Assembly (NCBI GenBank): GCA_945836755.1
Contig: CAMAMB010000003.1
Coordinates: 1 to 64,000, forward strand
Origin: an uncultured Bacteroidales bacterium
Lineage (GTDB): Bacteria; Bacteroidota; Bacteroidia; Bacteroidales; Bacteroidaceae
Direction of reading: 5' to 3'
DNA length: 64,000 bases
In this document: positions 27,001 through 35,641 of the stretch, piece after piece
Position numbering within the stretch: position 1 is the stretch's first letter
Layout of the letters: each line of letters starts with the position of its first letter
Position numbers and translations under genes: made by a program
The notes under the pieces: generated by a model
The model's input: the letters and a program-made list of their open reading frames with translations, nothing else
Databases searched by the model: none
What the model was told of the DNA's origin: nothing

Positions 27001-27552
27001 TTACTTCTTGAAGTAGCGGTTGTAGAGACCCTGGAAGCCGCAGCCGTGGCGAGCCTCGTCGCGGGCCATCTCGTGCACGGTGTCATGGATGGCGTCGAGG
27101 TTGAGTTCCTTGGCGCGCTTGGCGATGCGTGCCTTGTCGGCGCATGCCCCGGACTCTGCGTTCATTCTCTTCTCGAGGTTGGTCTTGGTGTCCCAAACTA
27201 CGTCGCCGAGCAGTTCAGCGAACTTGGCAGCGTGCTCTGCCTCTTCCCAGGCGTAGCGCTTGAAGGCTTCGGCCACCTCGGGATAGCCCTCACGGTCGGC
27301 CTGGCGGGACATAGCGAGGTACATACCCACCTCGGTGCATTCGCCATTGAAATGGGCGTTGAGGTCTTTGATCATTTCTTCGTCGCAGCCTTTGGCCACG
27401 CCGATTTCGTGCTCGGCCACGAAGGAGAGACCGGCGTCTTCTACGAGTTCCTTGAACTTAGAGGCGGGAACGCCACACATGGGGCACTTCTCAGGGGCGC
27501 TATCGCCTTCATGTACATAACCGCATACGGTGCAGATGAATTTCTTTTTCAT
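27001..27552 (-). CDS. Reverse rubrerythrin (N-terminal rubredoxin domain)
   Basis: 183 residues. The rubredoxin domain comes first ([21 protein letters not shown]), then a ferritin-like diiron domain with [22 protein letters not shown] and DEARHG motifs. This order is the opposite of classical rubrerythrin and defines the reverse-rubrerythrin group, which also reduces peroxide and oxygen. It lies 54 bp downstream of perR on the same strand. Confidence 0.93.
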   Translation of the reverse strand: MKKKFICTVCGYVHEGDSAPEKCPMCGVPASKFKELVEDAGLSFVAEHEIGVAKGCDEEMIKDLNAHFNGECTEVGMYLAMSRQADREGYPEVAEAFKRYAWEEAEHAAKFAELLGDVVWDTKTNLEKRMNAESGACADKARIAKRAKELNLDAIHDTVHEMARDEARHGCGFQGLYNRYFKK

Positions 27553-27606
27553 GTTGAGTCAAATGGTTAAAGTGAATATGGAGAGTTGTAAAGTGTTTCG
27601 TTCGTC

Positions 27607-28059
27607 TCACTCGGGGCTTTCTTGCCTGGTTGGCGTCTCTGCTGCCAGCAGGCAGTCCTTGCATACGCCGCGCAGGTAGAGGGCTGAGTGGTCTATCCTG
27701 AAGCCTTCGGGCACTTCGGTATCTTCGATGAGCTGTGGCTTGCGAATGGCCACGTCGTACACCTTGCCGCAGTGCTTGCATAGAAAGTGGGCGTGCTCGT
27801 GGAGGGTGGCGTCGAAGCATACGTTGCGTTCGTCTATGGTGAGCTGTCGCGCGGCCCCCTGCTCGGTGAAGAGCTTGAGTGTATTGTAGACCGTAGTCTT
27901 AGAGAGCGTGGGCATCTTGGGATGCAGGGCCGTATAAATCTCATCCACGCTCGGATGGCTGTGGTGGGTCACCAGATATTCCATCACCGCGAGCCGCTGC
28001 ACGGAGGGCTTTATGCCGTGTGCGGTAAGGTTGTCAATGATGTCTTGGTGATCGACCAT
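27607..28059 (-). CDS. perR: Fur-family peroxide regulator, PerR type
   Basis: 150 residues. It has a winged helix (RLAVMEYLVTHHSHPSVDEIY ... KTTVYNTLKLF) and the metal-binding C-terminal half (HEHAHFLCKHCG and CKDC, two CxxC pairs for structural zinc). The start at 28059 is chosen because the Fur N-terminus lies there; the longer frame reads through the operator. PerR rather than Fur is inferred from the TTGTAATnATTACAA box just upstream and from the two peroxide-reducing genes that follow. Confidence 0.88.
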   Translation of the reverse strand: MVDHQDIIDNLTAHGIKPSVQRLAVMEYLVTHHSHPSVDEIYTALHPKMPTLSKTTVYNTLKLFTEQGAARQLTIDERNVCFDATLHEHAHFLCKHCGKVYDVAIRKPQLIEDTEVPEGFRIDHSALYLRGVCKDCLLAAETPTRQESPE

Positions 28060-28064
28060 ATAGT

Positions 28065-28079
28065 TTGTAATAATTACAA
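28065..28079. promoter_or_regulatory. PerR box
   Basis: TTGTAATAATTACAA is a perfect 15-bp palindrome (7-1-7) and differs from the PerR consensus TTATAATnATTATAA by one base per arm. It lies 5 bp before the perR start codon and behind the promoter box, so bound protein should block the perR-rubrerythrin transcript. Confidence 0.85.
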
Positions 28080-28093
28080 TTTTGTTTCTGGTG

Positions 28094-28101
28094 CAAATAT
28101 A
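28094..28101 (-). promoter_or_regulatory. perR promoter -7 box
   Basis: On the minus strand TATATTTG matches TAnnTTTG, 35 bp ahead of the perR ATG with the PerR box between. Confidence 0.7.
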
Positions 28102-28311
28102 AAGCCTCTCCGTGTATCCCCCAAATTTTTGGGATAAAATTATGATGACTTTTTCTGCTTGGGGCAATCTTCGGGCCATATCCACCCATGGCATGGTTCT
28201 TCGCCGGCTTCCGCAGGTGCGTCCTTATATATATAAATAGGTGTGTGGAGGGCGAAAATAGGGTGTACCATAAAAATATTACACTCCGGCGAAAATTTTT
28301 TGCCTTTTCGC

Positions 28312-28365
28312 TTGGTCCGTAATTACGAAGCCTATACTTTTGCAGTGTACTATGGAAGTGGTACA
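28312..28365 (+). promoter_or_regulatory. Promoter and dyad operator of the ABC/GntR operon
   Basis: TTGG (28312) and TACTTTTG (28335-28342) form a Bacteroidetes promoter. Directly behind the -7 box, TGTAC (28346-28350) and GTACA (28361-28365) make an inverted repeat over the expected transcription start. The GntR repressor encoded at the end of the same operon is the obvious candidate to bind it. A second GTGTA...TACAC dyad lies at 28263-28285. Confidence 0.6.
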
Positions 28366-28384
28366 GTATTACAATTTTTTTCGC

Positions 28385-28447
28385 GAGGCTTCCATCGGGG
28401 GCTGCGAGGCTTCCATCGGGGGCTGCGAGGCGTCAGCCGGCTGCTCC
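28385..28447. repeat. 21-bp array in the leader of the ABC operon
   Basis: Two identical 21-bp units begin GAGGCTTCCATCGGGGG at 28385 and 28406, and a diverged third is at 28427. The array lies between the promoter and the ABC ATPase gene. On the reverse strand it contains the AAGCCT core shared with other 21-bp arrays in this window. Nothing else is seen in 28102-28311. Confidence 0.85.
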
Positions 28448-28557
28448 AAGCGGTATGGTAGTCCTCCCGTCCTTTCTCGTGAAGCCGGCAGGCATCAGCC
28501 GGATCGTCCACGGGCATGAAGCCGCACAGAGAGAGTAACGACATAAATCTTAGCCTT

Positions 28558-29421
28558 ATGATACAGATCAGCGACATCAGCTTCCGCTATGGCTTACGCG
28601 GTCAGCAAGTGTTCAACCACTTCAGTCTTCAGTTCACCCCCGGCCACATCTACGGCCTCCTTGGTAAAAACGGCACGGGCAAGAGCACCCTGCTCTACCT
28701 CGTCAGCGGCCTGTTGTTCCCCGACAGCGGCAGTGTCAGCTGCTTCGACACCGACGTCACCCTGCGCCGTCCCGAAGTGTTGCAGGACGTCTTCTTGGTG
28801 CCTGAGGAGTTTGAGCTGCCCAACCTCACCATGGCCGACTATGTGAAGCTCAATGCCCCCTTCTATCCGCGCTTCGACGCGGCCATCCTGAGCCGTTGCC
28901 TCGCCGACTTCGAGCTCCCGGCCAACGTGCGTCTCGGTTCCCTCTCCATGGGGCAGAAGAAGAAGGCCTTCATGAGCTTTGCCCTCGCCACCAATACCCG
29001 TCTCGTGTTGATGGACGAGCCTACCAATGGTCTTGACATACCTTCCAAGAGCATCTTCCGCAGCGTGGTGGCCCGCCATATCACCGACGACCGCACCCTC
29101 ATCATATCTACCCATCAGGTGCGCGACGTCGAAGCCCTTCTCGACCATATTGTCATGATCGACAACGACGGCATCCTCCTCGACCGCAGCGTGAGCGATG
29201 TCTGTGCCGCCGTGCGTTGCGAGAGCCGTCCTATGGGCAGTCCCACCGACGATGCGCTCTACATGCAGCCCTCCCTTTCGGGTTTCGACGTCGTAGTGCC
29301 CAACGAGGGCGAGGCCGACGAGGCGCCCCTCAACCTTGAGCTACTCTTCTGCTGCGCCCAGGCCAAGCGGTTGCCCGACGTGCTCACCCACCCTTTGTCC
29401 CACTCTGATCACAACGAATAG
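28558..29421 (+). CDS. ABC transporter ATP-binding protein
   Basis: 287 residues. Walker A GKNGTGKST, signature LSMGQKKK (a YtrB-like variant of LSGGQ), Walker B LVLMDEPTNGLD and the switch histidine in ISTHQ are all present. The start at 28558 gives the normal beta-strand opening MIQISDISFRYG; an upstream ATG at 28516 would add 14 unrelated residues. Its last 60 residues, after about 225, are an extra acidic tail. It powers the two permeases encoded next. Confidence 0.93.
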   Translation: MIQISDISFRYGLRGQQVFNHFSLQFTPGHIYGLLGKNGTGKSTLLYLVSGLLFPDSGSVSCFDTDVTLRRPEVLQDVFLVPEEFELPNLTMADYVKLNAPFYPRFDAAILSRCLADFELPANVRLGSLSMGQKKKAFMSFALATNTRLVLMDEPTNGLDIPSKSIFRSVVARHITDDRTLIISTHQVRDVEALLDHIVMIDNDGILLDRSVSDVCAAVRCESRPMGSPTDDALYMQPSLSGFDVVVPNEGEADEAPLNLELLFCCAQAKRLPDVLTHPLSHSDHNE

Positions 29422-29422
29422 T

Positions 29423-30220
29423 ATGAAGCGGTTTTTTCTTGTGCTGGAGCGCGACCTGCGCCTGCGCCGCGCCCACTATCTCTCTATGGCGGGTGGTTAT
29501 TTCACTGCCGAGTTCTTGTCCCAGTGTCTGGCTTACTTCTCGCGTGTCCATAGCCACGGCTACGCGCCTGCCATGGAGGAGAGTTTCAATGCCGACGTGG
29601 CTGTCACGGCGCTCATGGTGGCGGGTTTCATCTTCCTGTGCTACAATTCCCTCGCCTTCAGCCATCTCTCCACGAAGGGTGGCCGTCAGACCGAGCTTAT
29701 GCTGCCTGCCTCGTCGTGGGTCAAGCTCTCTGAGGTGCTGCTTATCTACGTGCCTGTGTCGTTGGCGGTAGCCTTCCTCGCCGTGTTTGTGGGCGACGCC
29801 TTGCGCATGTTGGTCTTCGCCCTATGGGGCTATCCTTATGGTTCGGCCATGCCCGCCGTCTTCCACCACATAGGCTATTGTCTGCGAGAGGCCACGTCCG
29901 GTTTCCACCTCACCGGCGACAGCGCCCTCTACGACTTCCTCGACAGCCTGAGCATGATACTCTTCCTACTCAACATCTGGGTCAGCGAGTTATTAGGCGG
30001 CCTGCTCTTCTGCCGCCGTCCCACCCTCTACACCAATATCGTCATTTTCGGCGTACTCTTCGTGCTCTTCGTTGTGACCGACGACATGCCCGGCTGTACC
30101 TCCTTCGTTCGGTCCTACCCCATGGCTGCGCAGTCTCTTTCCACCCTCGTAGGGGCGCTCGTCTTCGGCGGTCTGTGCTGGGTATTTCTCAGGCGTTTTC
30201 GCTGCCGTCAGGTGGTGTAG
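29423..30220 (+). CDS. ABC transporter permease subunit 1
   Basis: 265 residues, six hydrophobic segments. It opens with a cytoplasmic MKRFFLVLERDLRLRR and has LSTKGGRQTELMLPASSWVKL, a loop also seen in the next permease (LRTRQGRIAHLMLPATAWQKY). The pair are therefore paralogues and probably form a heterodimer. It starts one base after the ATPase gene's stop. Substrate unknown; YtrA-type neighbours suggest export of an antimicrobial or cell-envelope compound. Confidence 0.82.
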   Translation: MKRFFLVLERDLRLRRAHYLSMAGGYFTAEFLSQCLAYFSRVHSHGYAPAMEESFNADVAVTALMVAGFIFLCYNSLAFSHLSTKGGRQTELMLPASSWVKLSEVLLIYVPVSLAVAFLAVFVGDALRMLVFALWGYPYGSAMPAVFHHIGYCLREATSGFHLTGDSALYDFLDSLSMILFLLNIWVSELLGGLLFCRRPTLYTNIVIFGVLFVLFVVTDDMPGCTSFVRSYPMAAQSLSTLVGALVFGGLCWVFLRRFRCRQVV

Positions 30221-30267
30221 CCGCCCGTGGTCCTCATTGTTCCACCCCTTTCCAAGCATTCAGCCTT

Positions 30268-31071
30268 ATGAACCTTGAAACGTATCAACATCTCCTGCTC
30301 CACCGCATAGGTGTCAGGTTGCGCGGCAATCTCTTAGCCTTTGCCGGCATGACGCTGGCCTTTCTCGGGGCGCGTTATATAGGCATGTTCTTCGACCCTG
30401 CGAGCAGCCTGATGGCCGGTGTGATCATCCGGGTGCTGGCCTGGCTCATCCTCACCTACGCCCTCACCCAGACCTTCGCCTCCCTGCGCACCAGGCAGGG
30501 CCGCATAGCCCATCTCATGCTGCCTGCCACAGCCTGGCAGAAGTATCTCGTCTTCCTCCTCATCTCCACCGTGGGCACATTCGTGCTTATACTGGCGGCC
30601 TGGTTGCTCTCCGACCTCCTCTGGTGGCTGCTGGCAGCCTGCTTAGGCTATCCCTTCCACTCCGCCATCCCTGCCATTTACGACTGGCTGAAGCCCGGCG
30701 TAGTCTTCATCAACATGGGCGGCACTCACCATCTCGCCAGCGGCCTCGTCGTTGTACTTTCCGCCATCACCTTCTCCACCATGTGGTTTAGCTTCAACGT
30801 CCTGGGCGGCCTCGTCTTCCATAAAAACGCCTTTGTCAAGACCATGGTCTTCTACACGGGCTATACCATGCTCGGCAGCTTGCTCGGAGTGGCTCTGACC
30901 TATCTTCTCGGCGACAGCCTCCTCAGCAACGAGACCTTCATGTGGTGTCTGATCGTGGCCATCCTCCTCTTTCAGTTGGTTGTCAACTGCGTGGCCCTCT
31001 GGTACAGCTGGCAGATCTTTCGCCGCCGCCAAGTAGTTCTTCCTTCCTTCTTCCAACAGTTCCGGCTATGA
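30268..31071 (+). CDS. ABC transporter permease subunit 2
   Basis: 267 residues, six hydrophobic segments, paralogous to the preceding gene by the shared LMLPA-TAW loop. The ATG at 30268 is chosen since the longer frame is a shadow of the preceding permease gene. It overlaps the GntR gene by four bases, so translation is coupled. Confidence 0.82.
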   Translation: MNLETYQHLLLHRIGVRLRGNLLAFAGMTLAFLGARYIGMFFDPASSLMAGVIIRVLAWLILTYALTQTFASLRTRQGRIAHLMLPATAWQKYLVFLLISTVGTFVLILAAWLLSDLLWWLLAACLGYPFHSAIPAIYDWLKPGVVFINMGGTHHLASGLVVVLSAITFSTMWFSFNVLGGLVFHKNAFVKTMVFYTGYTMLGSLLGVALTYLLGDSLLSNETFMWCLIVAILLFQLVVNCVALWYSWQIFRRRQVVLPSFFQQFRL

Positions 31072-31451
31072 CTTTCAAAGAAAACTGTCCGATATACATT
31101 CAGATGGCCGACCGTCTCTGCGACGAAATCCTGGCAGGGACTTATGCCGCCGATGAGCGCGTCCCTGGCGTCAGGGAGTACAGTGTCCTGCTCCAGGTAA
31201 ACGTCAACACCACGGTCAAGGCCTACGACCTCCTCTCCCAGCGCGGCATTATCTACTCACGCCGCGGCATGGGCTACTTCGTCGCCCCCGAAGCGCGCAA
31301 TCTTATCATTGAGGAGCGCAAGCAGAACTTCCGCAGCCACGTGCTGCCCTACTTCATACAGCAACTGTTTCAACTCCACATACCCTTTGCCGAGGTTCAA
31401 AGAGCCTACGACGAAGCCTTCCAACATGATGTAAAAGATGAGAACAAGTAA
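31068..31451 (+). CDS. Short GntR-family repressor, YtrA type
   Basis: 127 residues. An N-terminal winged helix (CPIYIQMADRLCDEILAGTYAADERVPGVREYS, in outline) is followed by only about 50 residues of effector/dimer helices, as in the YtrA subfamily that controls ABC exporters. It overlaps both its neighbours (4 bp with the permease, 14 bp with the outer-membrane gene). It probably represses its own operon through the dyad at 28346-28365. Confidence 0.9.
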   Translation: MTFKENCPIYIQMADRLCDEILAGTYAADERVPGVREYSVLLQVNVNTTVKAYDLLSQRGIIYSRRGMGYFVAPEARNLIIEERKQNFRSHVLPYFIQQLFQLHIPFAEVQRAYDEAFQHDVKDENK

Positions 31452-33792
31452 ATTCACCTTCCTCCTCGCCGCCTCTCTGTTCACTGTGGTGGCAGCTACG
31501 GCCCAGACCAAGGGGCGTGTGACCACCGACGACGGTCAGCCTGTGGCCTTTGCCGGCGTCGTCATTCTCCATCCCGCCGACTCCACCGTGGTCAATGCCT
31601 GCCTCAGTGGCGAAGACGGCACTTTCACCCTCCCCGCAGGCGTAAGGCCGTGCCTGCTGCGTGTCAACGCCCTGGGCTATCAGACGGCCTACTTCCCCTT
31701 ACCTGCCGCCGAGGCCGGCAAGCCTCTCTCGCTCTGTCTGCGCCCCTTGAAGGCCAAGGCGCTGGGCGAGGCCACGGTGACCGCCAAGCGCCCCGTGGCC
31801 CGCATCGAGGGCGACGCCCTGGTGACCACCATCGAGAGCACATCTCTCTCAGAGGCAGGCAATGCCAACGACGTCTTGCGTCAGGTGCCGGGCATCATCG
31901 ACAAGGGCAACGAGGACGGAAGCCTCGAGGTAGTGGGCAAAGGCACACCCGTCTACTACATCAACGGCCGGCAGGTGCGCGACCTCAAGGAGCTCAAGCA
32001 GCTGCGCAGCACCGACATCAAACAGGTCGAGGTGGTCAGCACTCCCGGTGCACGCTACGACGCCTCGGTCAACGCCGTGGTGCGCATACGCACCGTGCGC
32101 CGCAAGGGCGAGGGCTTCGGCCTCAACTTCTCCGAAGAGCTTGAGGTGGGCGAGTTCGTGCGCTCCGACACTTACCTCAAGCTGACCTACCGCCGCAATG
32201 CCTTCGACCTCTTCGCCGGCGTAGGCTTCAACCCCAGCAAATGGTTCTGGGAGAGCTTCTGCGAGCAGAGGGTCACCACAGACGAAGGCAGGTGGCAGCT
32301 ACCCCTCTTCCAGCACCTCGAAAGCACCCAGCACACCATCCCCTTCGAGATGGGCTTCAACTATGAGATTGCCGACGGCCATACCCTGGGCTTCAAATAT
32401 AGCGGCTCGGCCACTCCCAAACTCGACGCCTCAGGCCACCTCAACTCCGACGTCCTCCTCGACGGCCGCCTCACCGACCGCCTGGCCACCACCATCGTTC
32501 AGAACCACGACCTCGACGTCTCCCACTCCCTCAATGCCTACTATGTGGGCCGCATCGGAAAGGGCGAACTCTCCATGGACGCCGACTTCTACGCCTCGGG
32601 CGACGAAAATACTTCTTACCAGAACGAGGTGAGCGAGACCGAAGACGACCGCGCTTTCCCCACCCACAGCCGCGTGCGCAACCGCCTCTTCGCCGCCAAG
32701 GCACAGTACGAGTGGCCATGGCTCGGAGGCAAGGTGGCCTTCGGCGGACAGTACACACAGACCAACCGCCACGACAACTACTTCGTCGATGAGGCCCTGC
32801 CGGGCGTCACGCCCGCTCGCTCCAAGCAGGAAGAACGCACGGCGGCAGCCTTCCTCCAGTACTCGGCCTTCATCGCCAAGCGCTACGCCCTCACCGCCGG
32901 CCTGCGCTTTGAGCACGCCGACTACGAGTACTTCAACAACGGCCGGCGCAGTGCAGCCCAGTCGCCCACCTACGACAACTTCTTCCCCTCACTCTCACTC
33001 TCCACTGCCTACGGCAAAGGCAAAAACATGGTACAGCTCATGGCTGCCTACACCGTCAAGACCGTGCGCCCAAGCTACTCCCAGCTCTCCAACAACGTGA
33101 CCTACGGCAACCGCTTCCTCCTGCAGGGCGGAAACCCTAACCTCAAACCTATGATCAAGCACGACCTGACGCTCACAGCCGTCTGGAAGTGGATACAGAC
33201 CGTCTTCAACTACGATCACTATACCGATGGCCACCTCTGGTGGGGCGAATCGCTCCCCGAGAAGCCGGAGGTCACCAAGGTGACCTACATCAACAAGAGC
33301 TACGACGGCATACAGGCCATGGTCACCCTCTCGCCCAAGTTGGGCTTCTACCGTCCCTCCTGGACCCTGATGTACCGCCAGTCGTTCCTCAGCATCCTGA
33401 CCGGGGGCAAGAAGCAACGCTTCAACAACCCCATGCCCATGGCCACACTCAACAACACCTTCGTCTTGCCCAAAGACTACCACCTCGGCCTCAACTACAC
33501 CTTCGTCGGACGAGGCGAGCAGCAAAACAGCAGCGTCATTGACCCCATGCACTTCCTCGAAGTGTACGTGTCACACTCCTTCCTCCACAAGAGCCTCACC
33601 GTGCGCATGGGCGGCCGAGACCTCCTCTACAAGCAGATCAAGAACCGCATCTACATGGCCTCGGGCACATTTACGCAGCAAGGCAACGGCGACTCACGCT
33701 ACTTCTACATCAACCTCAACTATAACTTCAACGCCCAACGCGACCGCTCGAAGAGCAAGAGCGAGATGGACCAGCTCATCAACCGATTGTAG
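31438..33792 (+). CDS. TonB-receptor-like outer-membrane barrel with CarboxypepD_reg domain
   Basis: 784 residues. Signal peptide (ATAQ, about residue 23), a carboxypeptidase-regulatory-like beta domain (TKGRVTTDDGQPVAFAGVVI), a plug-like region (NDVLRQVPGIIDKGNEDGS; VYYINGRQVRD) and a long beta barrel ending in an aromatic strand. It has the form of the outer-membrane beta-barrel family related to SusC, but no SusD gene follows. The overlap with the GntR gene puts it under the same control as the ABC exporter, so it may be that exporter's outer-membrane partner. After its TAG the frame stays open for another 218 codons (see 33793-34449). Confidence 0.87.
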   Translation: MRTSKFTFLLAASLFTVVAATAQTKGRVTTDDGQPVAFAGVVILHPADSTVVNACLSGEDGTFTLPAGVRPCLLRVNALGYQTAYFPLPAAEAGKPLSLCLRPLKAKALGEATVTAKRPVARIEGDALVTTIESTSLSEAGNANDVLRQVPGIIDKGNEDGSLEVVGKGTPVYYINGRQVRDLKELKQLRSTDIKQVEVVSTPGARYDASVNAVVRIRTVRRKGEGFGLNFSEELEVGEFVRSDTYLKLTYRRNAFDLFAGVGFNPSKWFWESFCEQRVTTDEGRWQLPLFQHLESTQHTIPFEMGFNYEIADGHTLGFKYSGSATPKLDASGHLNSDVLLDGRLTDRLATTIVQNHDLDVSHSLNAYYVGRIGKGELSMDADFYASGDENTSYQNEVSETEDDRAFPTHSRVRNRLFAAKAQYEWPWLGGKVAFGGQYTQTNRHDNYFVDEALPGVTPARSKQEERTAAAFLQYSAFIAKRYALTAGLRFEHADYEYFNNGRRSAAQSPTYDNFFPSLSLSTAYGKGKNMVQLMAAYTVKTVRPSYSQLSNNVTYGNRFLLQGGNPNLKPMIKHDLTLTAVWKWIQTVFNYDHYTDGHLWWGESLPEKPEVTKVTYINKSYDGIQAMVTLSPKLGFYRPSWTLMYRQSFLSILTGGKKQRFNNPMPMATLNNTFVLPKDYHLGLNYTFVGRGEQQNSSVIDPMHFLEVYVSHSFLHKSLTVRMGGRDLLYKQIKNRIYMASGTFTQQGNGDSRYFYINLNYNFNAQRDRSKSKSEMDQLINRL

Positions 33793-34449
33793 TTGCCCTT
33801 TATCAACATTGTGTCTATTCTTCTTCAATGTGGCTCCGCAGGTGTCCTCTCCCATAGGCCCTGCGGAGTTTTGGCGTCCGGCTCCGGGTGCTGCCGACCC
33901 GTCTGCCCGACCCTTCTAAGCCTTAGCCCCGTCCACGTCCTCCTCCCCGCCATCCCTCCCCTTCTCGAGGCTGTCAGCCCAACCATCTTCATCATCTTCC
34001 CAATCATCTCCGCTATTCCTGCAAGCCTCCCGGCTGCTCTTCGAAGCGTCCAATCCATATGTAGAAGCCTCCCGGCCATTTTTAGAAGCATTCCAGCGAG
34101 TGACATTCGGCCCGATGTCAGGTTGCATTGGGCCGAATGCCACCTTGCATCCGTCCGAAAGCAAGGTGACATCCGCCCCAATGTTACTCGCGCGAAGGCT
34201 TCTAAACACGGCGAGGCGCCTTTAAACAACGGCGAGACGCCTTCTGCGCATGGAGCGGAGGTTCGCGGCATCGGCGCCGGGGCTGCGGGCATGGGTCACG
34301 CGGCGCGGCGAAGCGGGAGAGACGCAGAGGTAGAAAATTTTTCTGCCATGCCGCCGTTTTCTGCGTCAATGGCAATCAAATCCTGGATGTATGGCCTCTT
34401 TTTGAGCCATATTCTTGGTGTGTTGTTCTGCGTGGTGGCTAAACTATAG
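33793..34449 (+). other. Stop-free in-frame continuation behind the outer-membrane barrel gene
   Basis: The reading frame of the barrel gene stays open for 218 codons after its TAG, to a second TAG at 34447. It crosses the whole of composite repeat copy 2. There is no start signal and no recognisable domain, so it is not called as a gene. In a genome this GC-rich, random stops are spaced only about 34 codons apart on average, which makes the openness worth noting. The remaining 34450-34494 holds only the cysK promoter region. Confidence 0.35.
34021..34259. repeat. Composite repeat element, copy 2
   Basis: Same layout as the copy at 13110-13380. Four left 21-bp units start at 34021, 34042, 34063 and 34084; the core has four 22-bp dyads starting at 34100, 34122, 34144 and 34166; three right 21-bp units start at 34197, 34218 and 34239 in inverted orientation. 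The core differs from copy 1 at only a few bases. One of them turns an A-U pair of the main hairpin into G-U, which keeps the stem in RNA. Confidence 0.85.
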
Positions 34450-34458
34450 ATTACTATT

Positions 34459-34502
34459 CTGCGTCCACGGCTTGACGCAGCAAGATCTTCGTCCTATCTT
34501 TG
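34459..34502 (+). promoter_or_regulatory. cysK promoter with upstream inverted repeat
   Basis: TATCTTTG (34495-34502) is a good -7 box 36 bp before cysK. CTGCGTC (34459-34465) and GACGCAG (34474-34480) form a 7-bp inverted repeat where the -33 region would be and could be an operator. Confidence 0.55.
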
Positions 34503-34537
34503 CCGCCGAAAACGTACCAACCAATCTATCGTAGACT

Positions 34538-35467
34538 ATGAGCAAGATTTACAAAAGCCTTACTGAACTCGTGGGGAACACCCCCCTCTTGGAAGTGAAC
34601 CAATTAGCGAAGCACCTGCAGCTTAAAGCGCGCGTCCTCGTCAAGCTCGAGCGCGCCAACCCGGGCGGCAGCGTCAAGGACCGCGTGGCACTCGCCATGA
34701 TAGAGGCTGCCGAGCGCAGCGGGCAGCTCACCGCCGACGGCGTCATCATTGAGCCCACCAGCGGCAATACGGGCATCGGCCTGGCCTGGGTGGCTGCAGT
34801 CAAGGGATACCGCATCATACTGACCATGCCCGAGACCATGAGCGTGGAGCGCCGCAACCTGCTGAAGGCCCTCGGCGCCGAACTCGTGCTCACCCCGGGA
34901 AGCGAGGGCATGAAGGGCGCCATAGCCAAGGCCGAGCTGCTCAAAGAGGCCACACCCGGCGCCTTCATTCCACAGCAGTTTGACAATCCCGCCAACCCTG
35001 CCGCCCATCTTGCCACCACCGCCGAGGAGATATGGAGCGATACAGACGGCGACGTCGACGCCTTTGTGGCCGGCGTGGGCACGGGCGGCACGGTGAGCGG
35101 CGTAGGGCGTGGCCTGAAGAGCCACCGGCCCGACATCCACATTGTGGCGGTGGAGCCTGCCACCTCTGCCGTGCTGGAGGGCCAACCCGCAGGGCCGCAT
35201 AAGATACAGGGCATAGGAGCCGGCTTTGTGCCTAAGAACTATGACGCCGGCGCTGTCGACGAGATAGTGGCCGTGGCCGACGAGGAGGCTTTTGCAGCCT
35301 CGCGCCTGCTGACCAAGCACGAAGGCGTGCTCGTGGGCATCAGCTCGGGCGCTGCCCTCCATGCCGCCCTCGGTCTGGCCGCCCGGCCTGAATTTGAGGG
35401 CAAGACCATCGTCGTTCTGCTGCCCGACACGGGCGAGCGCTACCTCTCTACAGCCCTCTACCAATAG
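34538..35467 (+). CDS. cysK: Cysteine synthase A (O-acetylserine sulfhydrylase)
   Basis: 309 residues, the normal CysK length. The PLP lysine is K47 in GGSVKDR; the substrate loop PTSGNTG and the phosphate-binding [11 protein letters not shown] are intact. It makes cysteine from O-acetylserine and sulfide. It stands alone with its own promoter and a bidirectional terminator behind it. Confidence 0.97.
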   Translation: MSKIYKSLTELVGNTPLLEVNQLAKHLQLKARVLVKLERANPGGSVKDRVALAMIEAAERSGQLTADGVIIEPTSGNTGIGLAWVAAVKGYRIILTMPETMSVERRNLLKALGAELVLTPGSEGMKGAIAKAELLKEATPGAFIPQQFDNPANPAAHLATTAEEIWSDTDGDVDAFVAGVGTGGTVSGVGRGLKSHRPDIHIVAVEPATSAVLEGQPAGPHKIQGIGAGFVPKNYDAGAVDEIVAVADEEAFAASRLLTKHEGVLVGISSGAALHAALGLAARPEFEGKTIVVLLPDTGERYLSTALYQ

Positions 35468-35550
35468 GGAGGAGGAGTGGGCAGCGGCCGTGGGCGTCAC
35501 GTGTCTCTTTGGCTCCGTGCCGTGTCCGCTCCCCCCTGCTTCTTGACGTA

Positions 35551-35596
35551 ACAATGCCCCGATGTCCGGCCTTGCGGCCTCGCGTCGGGGCATTGT
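35551..35596. terminator. Bidirectional terminator between cysK and the Stealth cluster
   Basis: ACAATGCCCCGA (35551-35562) and TCGGGGCATTGT (35585-35596) form a perfect 12-bp stem with further GGCC/GGCC pairing inside. It lies between two convergent transcripts. Confidence 0.8.
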
Positions 35597-35641
35597 CGTG
35601 AAGCTATCGTTTGTCTTGAAATAGTCGGGGAAGGGGGCGGC

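Noticed and set aside
31438-33792. SusC of a polysaccharide utilisation locus
   Set aside because: No SusD-like gene, glycoside hydrolase or sensor follows; the gene overlaps an ABC/GntR operon instead.
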